64,000 nucleotides of DNA, from positions 5,957,001 to 6,021,000 of the forward strand of contig NC_087111.1 in NCBI RefSeq assembly GCF_963855985.1. The letters run 5' to 3'. The stretch is from Ostrinia nubilalis. Lineage: Eukaryota > Arthropoda > Insecta > Lepidoptera > Crambidae. A program made the position numbers and the translations under genes. Within the stretch, counting starts at the first letter, position 1, and every line of letters starts with the position of its first letter. This document shows positions 55,779-64,000 of this stretch, in pieces. Below the pieces are notes generated by a model. It searched no databases. It was given only the letters and a program-made list of their open reading frames with translations, and was not told the DNA's origin.

Positions 55779-56512
55779 GATAGGAGACCGTAGCCTCACG
55801 GATGTATCACTGAACTCTGAAGCTCCGAGAACTGAATACTGACATGTGAAATGAATCAATGACGCAACTCAGTAACTTGATACTTAATTGCACACGATGC
55901 GTTGCGACGCCGCATCGCAAAGATTTCGCGTATCGCGCGACGCAGCACCGCTCGTGTGCCCGCCACAGATATTTCTATGTAAGATGGCGCAGTGACACCG
56001 CTCCGGTGTCGCACCGCCGCGCGGCAACGCATCGTATGCTTTGGCTCTAACACGTTGACGGAACTGTGGCTTTACTGCAAAGTGTGAATCGACCTTTATT
56101 GCTTGTGTATATTAAACCCAACACATAGTGGTACTGCGTGTCGTCGTTTATTATTTTCTGGGAAAATATTCATAACAGTCGCATGTCGTGTTGTTTTATG
56201 GCTTGCGAGATAGCCATGGCAAGGCTTTATGGGTGCCATAAACAATATGATGGCTTGGACAAAATAGGGGGGTGTTAAAACGTCTGTGTGGCTTTGAACT
56301 TATTTTTTAACAGACCTACGATGTAACGACTTTTTAAATGTCAACCTAATTGTACAGCGACAGCATAATCAGACTTTATAAATTTTGTCGCATAATAGCC
56401 TTTATTTCATCGACATAAGATGCCACATTTTTTGGCTTGATGTGCTCTCGTCCGTTGCGTACTTATGAATGAATTTATTTGTTTTAATTTATTAGTTTAT
56501 TTACTCTCTAAG

Positions 56513-56610
56513 GCTAACCATCTTACTTTAATCGTCAAAAATCTGTCGAACTCCATACAAAAAACACCGGTTATCGTTATAGTTACGGTTAAAATTACAC
56601 GGTGCTACTC
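56513..56610. mobile_element. MITE family B
   Basis: Shares ACTCCATACAAAAAACACCG with other copies. The termini are mutated. Confidence 0.65.
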
Positions 56611-56906
56611 AGCCTAACGTAACTATAGATTTTTCATATTTTGCAAAACTTTCAGGTCAAATTCATCTAAAACCGTATTTTTTCTAAAACCTATTAATAT
56701 TAATCAAACTTCAAATGGCATTTAACAAACTAATTAATTACAAAATAACCTAAATTCCACGTTAATTTATAGATAATTTAGGCGTTTCAGCCACAAAGAA
56801 TCGGGCACAGGCTTTTAGCACCGATCAGTCTTAATCTAGCCAGGTAAAAGGTGAATTGATTACGCCGATATATTCATTAGATTATCGTAACCTACAAAAT
56901 ACCCTG

Positions 56907-57054
56907 ACGCCCGTATTCACAAACATTACTATGAGGTCTCATAGTGCGCGTGGACGCACAGGGTGACATACGAACCAATCACAGAGCTCTATTCAACGTT
57001 GTGCATCCGATTTTGTGCTTCACTTAAGCAAGCATCGTTTTTGAATCCGGGCGT
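56907..57054. mobile_element. MITE, family A
   Basis: ACGCCCGTATTCACAAACAT and ATCGTTTTTGAATCCGGGCG ends. Internal TATGAGGTCTCATAGTGCGC. Confidence 0.8.
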
Positions 57055-59320
57055 TATTTTTGCAGGCCAGTGCAGTTTTAAGAAAAGTACTTATTCAAAA
57101 ATAAATCTCGTCCTTTGAAATTTACCTAGATTCTTTATTTACTTACTTCATAAATAAACTAGATTCATCTTATTTAAATTCCAAGAACGTTCGCATTTCA
57201 CGCTCTCCTCATAACTTCGCACTCATAACATCATTAATGTTAACTTTATGTTTCTCTAAACGTATTTTCAGAACGTTCTCGGAGAAAATCTGTTTCAGTA
57301 CTTGTGCAGGTGAATAGTAACTTTTCCTTCATCCTTACCTATTATGGTACATTTTAAGAAAATAAACTAGATAACTGTAAATTGATTTTCTGAATAGAAA
57401 AAATACTCTATTTTTAAACTCTAGCTCAGTGATTCCAAATGAGCTACAGCATTCCAAAAAGACATTAGAGTAGTGACCTCATTTGTTACCATTCCCACTA
57501 GTAGGTATTAAGTAGTTCCACAAGGTTGCCGTCCGGCCATCGAGCAATCAGTAGGCAGTTATTAGTTTTTTAGCGAATTATTCCTTATTTCCATTGGTTG
57601 CATAAAAATGCAACTATTTTCACACACAAACGCCCAAATTTAAACCATCACTCTATTCTAATACCTATTCGTATAAAACATAAGAAAAACCATTTCAAAC
57701 CAATAATCCACTCGTATTTCTTTAAATTTTGTAAACTTTTGAACTAATTAAACCCAAAAAAAAACAAAAGCGCATCATTGTTACAAAGTTATTTAAAACG
57801 CGAGTTCGCTAAAAAGCTGTCAAAGTACGTGCTCGCTTTTCCTTCCAAATGTGTGAGTACTGAGTACAATATGCTTACTTCTCTCATTAGGGCTTTAGCG
57901 CTACTTGAGAGAGTAGGGCTGGCACATACCGGATCGAGCCGGTTTAGAGTGGATATTACTGTTTGATATAACGATAAACTGTGTGGAACAACGGATAGGA
58001 CACGGAACAGTTTAGTTTGTATTTTTATGCTGCTTACAATAAATAAACCTAAGTTAAACTTTTTGGGAAATATTGTTTTTCTTTTTACCTATTCAAAATA
58101 ATAAATGAATGCAAAGTTAACTTACGAGTGGGATCAAAAAACTTTTTAAAACGACAGAAAAAATATTTTTCTTTTCAGAAATAATATTATTATGCCAGCA
58201 CTTCTTTCGCCAAGGCGAGAAAATGCTGGCATGAAGCGTCGTTGCCACTCACCCTCATGGAATCCCTTTATTCTCAAGTGTTAGATTTTTTTTATATTTA
58301 AGTTTTATTTTCTTTTTTTTCTGTTAATGAATAAAACCTGAAATAATGTTTTTTTCTCGAATGTGGTGACCCTGCACATAATGCTGCCTGCTCATTTCTG
58401 TCGTATTGTCACGTAATCTGAACTGGGATTTAAATCTTACAACTTATCTTCAAAGAAAATTCCATGTAAAAATGGAATTTGGGATGATCTTCCTTAGATT
58501 TTACCCCAGGCAGGTAAAATTAGGGGATGATTTTATCTTTTATTAATATTATAGTTGAAGTTGAATATAGCTTATCAACTTTTATTATCTCATAAGTGCG
58601 AAAGTAACTCGTCTGTTTTCTTACGTTTTAAATCCTTAGCTTTTGATGATGCAAAGTTGCTAGATGAGACCTAAAGAATATACTAAGTTTTCTTTATGTC
58701 ATAATAATTAATTTTAAAAAGAGCGAAATTGAGGATTCAAATTTTTATTAGTTATTAAACTACCTATCTCAAGTAAAGTAACTGAAAATTCATAATATGA
58801 GTAGGTGTGTAATTCCTTCAGCAAGATAAAAACTTTACAGTGACATTGACGATTAATTATTTAAATATGAAGCTTTATCCACTCTTAAAAATTGTTGGCA
58901 TAGAAAACAAGTGAAACCCAGACATTCACACTCTAGTTTTACTTTAGCAAATTCTGTTAATACACGAACCATTAACACTGACCTTGACGGAAGCTGAACC
59001 TGAGACCTTCCGCGACAGTTTAAGCTCACTAAACTAATAACCTCAACAACGTTCATCGAACCGTTTGTCAAATAAATCTGGCGAGCCAGGTGCCAATAAT
59101 GGCCGAATTATATCAATAAATCCACCTTCATGGCCTACAGTTGCTTTATTAGCTAGCTCAGGTTATTTATTGCCTAAAGTACTGGATAGAGACAGTAGAC
59201 TCTTAAAACGGGACTATTCTCACCTCTCGTTCCCACCGCTGCAACTCCTGTGTATCCAGGATCTACAGCTAGACCGCCAATAAAAACCCAAACCGCCAAT
59301 TATAAGTTTTGCGTTCGGTC
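57055..59320. other. intergenic DNA, no gene recognised
   Basis: AT-rich. A perfect-stem hairpin (ATGCCAGCA...TGCTGGCAT) is at about 58192-58232. An open frame at 59065-59283 encodes a 72-residue protein-like sequence (SINPPSWPTVALLASSGYLL) without a family I recognise. It could be a transposon fragment. Confidence 0.45.
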
Positions 59321-59324
59321 CATC

Positions 59325-59450
59325 ATAAAGGTAGCAGGGAAGCGTTGGACGCAGGCCGCTACCAATCGATCAACATGGAAAGCATTGGGGAAGGCCTATG
59401 TTCAGCAGTGGAAGCCCTATGGCTGAAATGAAGATGATGATGATGATGAT
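59325..59450 (+). mobile_element. RTE LINE tail fragment
   Basis: AGGTAGCAGGGAAGCGTTGG to the (GATGAT)n tail, plus orientation. Confidence 0.8.
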
Positions 59451-59534
59451 TCAGTAAACTATTCAATATGTAGACTCTTGAAAGTGAAGGTTAAGTATAT
59501 TTAGATTGTCCGATGGCGTATCATCGATTATCCT

Positions 59535-59612
59535 CATCATTTCAGCCATAGGACGTCCACTGCTGAACATAGGCCTCCCCCAATGATTTCCACAATGAAC
59601 GGTTGGTAGCGG
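59535..59612 (-). mobile_element. RTE LINE tail fragment
   Basis: CATCATTTCAGCCATAGGAC through GTAGCGGCCTAC, oriented opposite to the copy 100 bases earlier. Confidence 0.8.
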
Positions 59613-60099
59613 CCTACTAACGGTGCGGACTGTCTAGAGTTGATACGGTTACGATTCCTTTCCTTGTTGATAAGTGTGATACGTCCTTTAAAATCTATAT
59701 TATTAGCAGTATATTAGTTAACAATCAATACTTGTTATTTTCCTCCGTCAACAAATTATTTGAAGTCTCTAAAAAGCCATTAAGTAGGTTATCTTTAAGT
59801 TACTACATTGTGTCTACTGATTTGACCTACTTTATGTCGGTACGTTACTGCTTTTTTCTACCAGTAAAATTAGAAACTAACTTTTAATTAATGCATAAGC
59901 TGAGTCTCTTAACTCTTGATAAAGTGAGTTAGCTAATCTAGTACCGTCAAACATAATTAATTAGTCCTACTAATAAGTATTATAATAAATGAGATAATTT
60001 GTAAGGATGGATGAATATTAATTGTGACTATTTCACGCAACAAGTATTAACTGGATTTTCATGAAACTTTACAGTATTTTATACATCGAAAAAATATAA

Positions 60100-60581
60100 T
60101 CTATACTTATAATAAATCTGTAGAGAGGTCAATTCTGTACATGAAATATATTTTCAAAATAACTATCAGGGGGTGATTAATGATCGATACTGATGCCAAA
60201 AATGCAATCGGTAAATTTTTGTCTGTCTGTCTGTCTGTATGTTCCTTATAGAAACAAAAACTACTCGACGGATTTTAACGAAACTTGGTACAATTATTCT
60301 TCATACTCTTGGGCAGTATACTTAGGAATTCTCACTAGAACGGGAATTAGCGGGAAAATCCTATTGTATGAAAAATCTAAACCGCTTAAGTTAGACGCTT
60401 GAAATTTGGCATGCAGGTACCTTAGTAAACTTAAAGCTTAGTTACAACAGGATATTGCAAAATTCCCACGGGAACGGGAGTTAGCGGGAAAAAACATTTG
60501 TATGAAAAAATCTAAACCGCGTAAGATAGATGAAGGGGGTAAAACGGGATCCACGCGTACGAAGTCGCGGGCGGCCGCTAG
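60100..60581 (+). mobile_element. full-length non-autonomous Helitron (482 bp)
   Basis: It begins TCTATACTTATAATAAATCT after an A and ends with a GC palindrome (GCGGCCGC overlapping the end) and CTAG before a T, as expected for Helitron insertion between A and T. It contains (GTCTGTCT)n at 60224-60237 and two diverged internal repeats of the AAACCGC/GGGAATTAGCGGGAAAA type. No Rep/helicase frame. Confidence 0.8.
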
Positions 60582-60599
60582 TATAGGCTATAATTTGTA

Positions 60600-60740
60600 T
60601 TTATAAAAGCGAAAGGTCACTGATTGACTGACTCACTCATCACGAAATCTTAGAAACTACAAGTGCTAGGAGTCTCAAATTTTGCACGAGGGTTCCTTTT
60701 AGAACGTAGGTGTTCACTGAAGTCGCGGGCGGCCGCTAGT
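60600..60740 (+). mobile_element. Helitron 3' fragment next to the full copy
   Basis: It carries AAAGCGAAAGGTCACTGATT, CTACAAGTGCTAGGAGTCTC and ends GCGGGCGGCCGCTAG followed by T, a second 3' terminus in the same orientation within 160 bases. Confidence 0.7.
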
Positions 60741-62700
60741 CATTTATAAAATGGTCCAAATTACAACTTGTCAGTTTCACACATTTTTTTTACACGGGGG
60801 AAATCGTGCCCAAAAGCTACTTTATTATCTACCTATTGGTTAAATAAAAAGCGACCATGTTATATTTTTAGAACAAATGTAACTAACTACAAAGATTTTT
60901 GAATGGTTAGCTCTGTTTTTAGTCCCACCCAACACGGAAAATATACCTTTACGTATATTTTCCGTGTTCCCTTTTTTTGAGTCAAAGCTTAAACTTTCCT
61001 CAAATGAATAGATGAACGCGCTTTTAAAAAGTTTTTTCTTTAATCCCTCCAAGGTGGGGTGACCATGCTATACAAAAAACATAAAACTTGTAGCTGACAC
61101 AAATATCTTATTTAGACAAGACGTTCTGTAGTTTAAAAATAAAACGTCTTATATTGAGATTATATTATATAGATTATAGTTTCTGGACTTATTTTGTGGC
61201 AAAAGTTTTCACAACATCTTCAATTTTTTGCAATAAAATCTTATTACATTATTGTGGCGTAACGTTTAACTTTTATGCGTAGCAACATAATCGGGTGATA
61301 ATTAGAAGTTATGCAGTTTACTGTATTGGTGATATTTGGTTCCAAAATTAATAGTGGAAGCTGGAAACATTGAATTTTCAGATATATCTAGTTTATTCTG
61401 TAACCTATTATTAATACCATTTAATAGAACTAGTGAATCATTTTCAGGATCAGTAACCACATTTTCGATATCGTGTACAGTTTAGAAATAATCGAATGAG
61501 CTCTCTCGCTCTATTTAAATGGTTCCGATGTATTAAGGTTTACATTCTAATTATAAAACTTTGACTTTTATTTTATTCCTGCAATGCTCAAGAAGCATGG
61601 AGTCCCCACTTGGCTCCCAGTCAGAGTTGGCCACTTGTTATAATTCCTCGATTTAGAGTGGACGACGCCTATGGGAGGGAAATTTGGTCCTCCGTTATGG
61701 CCCTCGGATTGCAACCATCTGTATTCCTGGTACGTAATCCCTTTAATCTGAACTTACCAGGTTAAAAAGGAACAATTTAGGGGCCACTTGGGTATTGAAT
61801 TTTTAGACGATTTTACCGGAATACCTGTGTTTTAAGGTAAACTTTTCAAGCAGTTACATAACCCGGAAAGGGGTCGTAACCGTACCAACTCCGCACTGCA
61901 ACGTAAACGCCTCGCCTTGTGGTTGCCAGTGCGCGAAAGGTGTTGATCCCATTCCGAGTTGACAAGTCTGATATAACCTTTATACCATTGCAACTCATAA
62001 TATAATACGTTGTTCTGTGTAAAGAAAACACTGCCAAGCAAACTGCTAAGCATTATTCGCCAAGTAAATACACTTTTAGCGAAAATCCATGCTACTTATG
62101 GAGTTATTTGTAAATGCGAGTATCATTTTGCTTAATGCAGGATATTTTAAACATAATTGTATTAATTTAATAGCGTTAACCCGCTGACGATTTCCAATGA
62201 ATAAGGTGTTGTATTGATAATGGGTTTGTAAACTCATCCCTATTAATAAAAACTGCTTTTTATTTTCCAAAAAATAAATAAATTAGGCAAATTTCAATTA
62301 CGATGAATGAATGATGAATGAAAGCAAACGATACTTAAGCAAAATTGAGTAAAGAGTCTCAACGTAAGTATAGGCAATAAACCTTGATTCAAATAAAAAC
62401 GTAGCAATGAAAGAAAATGCCACCCCGCCTTGCGCTCGTAAATTTGACAGTAAATTCAATATGGCGTCCGTTTCTACAATGTAGGAAACGTTAAAAAACT
62501 AACAAAGTTGGAAAGAAATGTTGCCAGTATCAGTTGAGAGATCTAAAGAGTTTTTGTTGGGGTGGATATAAAATAGACGAAGCTTTGAGTAATCAGTAGA
62601 TATAGTTCGCTCAACGAAAGTTGAGGCGAACAAACAAACATTAGGTACATCATCATCATAATAGGGATGATGACTGGGTAATTAAATCGAAATTCTATTT
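60741..62700. other. intergenic DNA, no gene recognised
   Basis: AT-rich. Region 61580-61760 is GC-richer but matches nothing I recognise. Confidence 0.4.
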
Positions 62701-62938
62701 AGTCCGTCAGACAGATAATTAGAAAATATTAGACTCATATTTTTTATTTTTTTCCATAATCCAATAATTACAGTATTATATTGAGTTGAAATGTCGCGTG
62801 ACGTCACTTTTGAGTAAAAATTCTACTCAAGTGTGACGTATCGCGCCATTTCAACTCGATGTAGCACTGTTATTATTTAATTATGAAAGAAAATAAAAAA
62901 TATGAATCTAATATTTTCTAATTATCTGTCTGACGGAC
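62701..62938. mobile_element. MITE, family C
   Basis: AGTCCGTCAGACAGATAATT and its complement at the right end. The centre pairs GAGTAAAAATTCTACTC flanked by TGACGTCAC/GTGACGTA. Confidence 0.8.
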
Positions 62939-62964
62939 AAATAATGTAAATTTTGTCATCTAGC

Positions 62965-63110
62965 CTATTTTAGCCACAAGACGTCCAGTGCTGTATAAAT
63001 GTATAGGCCTCCCCCAAGGATTTTCACATCGTCTGGTTGGTAGTAACCTGCATTCGGCGCCTTCCTGCTACTTTTATGAGGTCGTCGGTCCACCTTATTA
63101 GTGGGTTTTC
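62965..63110 (-). mobile_element. RTE LINE tail fragment
   Basis: GACGTCCAGTGCTG, TAGGCCTCCCCCAAGGATTT and TCGTCGGTCCACCTTATTAG. Older than most copies judging by its changes. Confidence 0.7.
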
Positions 63111-63246
63111 ATGTTGGACAAAATGAGGTTTAAAGCAGAAATGTATAATACTGCCAGGTGGTGAATTAGGTACACATCGAAGTTCAAATATCGAGTACAA
63201 TACCTACCTCGCTCTTGTTAAATGTCTGCTAGCGAGACAGAATTCC

Positions 63247-63981
63247 GTGGGTCTAGTCAAAACGCACTTTAAAATCGCAAACCCATCGCAAACCAGTCGC
63301 AAACAAATAAACAAATCGCAAAAGAGGTCGATAACAAAAAAGGCTTAGTCAAACGGCAAAAAATCGAATCGCAAAGCCCTACCTATCGATAATCGAAAGA
63401 CTGGATTGAAATTTCCCATACAAAGGCTTAGCCAACATGCATTTAAGACTCAATCAAAATCGAATCGAATCGCAACACCCGCCATTTTCATTGCGATTAC
63501 TAAAACCCCGGTGATAAGCTTCGATTCGATCGAAAACCAATAGAGTGAGTTGCACCACCTAACTTTGACCGTAACTATGACGTTAACCGGTGTTTTTTGT
63601 ATGGAGTTTGACAGATTTTAGACGTTTGTCAAAGTTAAACTAAGATGGCGCAACCCACCTTAAGGCTGTTTTGACAAATCCGTATCGCCATGTCATTTTG
63701 ACAGTTAGTTTGACGGCGAAGCATAGACGTAAACAGAGAGCAGAAAGAAGGAAGAAACAAATTAAAAAAAAAAAGCTAAAAAAAGTAAAAACAATCGCAA
63801 AGTCATAGACATTTTTTAACTTTTATTCGATTTTGAATGAACTTTTATATCGCTGCGTCGTTGGTGGTTCAATGTGCATTTTGGCTGCCATTTTCCGATC
63901 GAATCGAATTACTGGTGACGCGGCGACTGACATTAGTGAAAACTTCATAATGGTTTGCGATGGCATTTTGACTAGACCCAC
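63247..63981. mobile_element. 735-bp inverted-repeat element hosting a family B MITE
   Basis: The ends GTGGGTCTAGTCAAAACGCA and GCATTTTGACTAGACCCAC are inverted, and ATCGCAAACC/GGTTTGCGAT extends the pairing. Subterminal ATCGAATCGCAA/GATTCGAT motifs are repeated. A family B MITE lies inside at 63549-63656. Confidence 0.8.
63549..63656. mobile_element. MITE family B, nested
   Basis: GTTGCACCACCTAACTTTGA and AAGATGGCGCAAC ends, with TATGGAGTTTGACAG inside. It is the cleanest copy in the window. Confidence 0.8.
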
Positions 63982-64000
63982 TGAAAGCACTTGTCAGTCC

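Larger units (their letters stand above)
55537..56906. other. intergenic DNA with microsatellite and MITE
   Basis: A (TTTC)n tract is at 55742-55778. A GC-rich 55890-56050 block is open on both strands without a recognised product. A family B MITE is at 56513-56610. Confidence 0.5.

Noticed and set aside
55859..56053. GC-rich frames open on both strands
   Set aside because: Complementary overlap from base composition; no domain or initiation context.
58192..58232. microRNA precursor
   Set aside because: Stem of only about 9-12 strong pairs; too short and palindromic, so more likely a small repeat end.
59065..59283. Short open frame as a host gene
   Set aside because: No family recognised, no splice context, and close to retroelement debris; left as unexplained.

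Overview
The window is insect nuclear DNA, most likely from a moth or butterfly (Lepidoptera). It is AT-rich, has spliced genes with GT-AG introns, and is crowded with repeats typical of lepidopteran genomes. These include RTE-type LINE tails ending in (ATG)n, small Helitrons starting TCTATA and ending CTAG or CTAA, tRNA-derived SINEs, a mariner relic and several MITE families. The species cannot be named from sequence alone.

Only one host gene is clear: a two-pore-domain potassium (K2P) channel of the TWiK-like type on the plus strand. Its exons are at 5002-6108, 6270-7473, 7915-8117 and 16401-17090, predicting about 1067 residues. It has a very long disordered cytosolic N-terminus, four membrane segments and two pore loops (TIGYG and TIGLGD). 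A further exon at 2908-3055 encodes a different first pore segment. It ends in the same phase and at the same codon as 6270-7473, so it looks like an alternative exon joined to the shared exon at 7915. That isoform would start upstream of the window.

The left edge (1 to about 2765, minus strand) is a CR1/Jockey-like LINE. Its ORF2 (endonuclease plus start of reverse transcriptase) is open to the window edge, so the insertion may be young. The 8.3-kb last intron of the K2P gene holds only repeats, among them a 1.1-kb foldback element, smaller foldback elements, RTE fragments, a Helitron, and a MITE nested in another MITE that has an 8-bp target duplication.

From 17.3 kb to the end no convincing host gene is seen. 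The outstanding structure is a giant near-perfect palindrome at about 27.47-37.43 kb. Two 4.8-kb arms in opposite orientation are each bounded by a ~42-bp inverted terminal repeat, around a 340-bp spacer that itself holds broken termini of the same unit. Each arm carries a TATA box, a mirrored array of ~42-bp repeats, a GC-rich island with a short open frame and splice donor, and a SINE.

From 41 to 64 kb the sequence is a mosaic: RTE LINE tails with clean target duplications, a 5'-truncated LINE inserted into a decayed mariner transposase (46.6-49.1 kb), a THAP-like exon beside a 1.4-kb foldback element (50.7-52.3 kb), a Helitron at 60.1 kb and nested MITEs up to the right edge.
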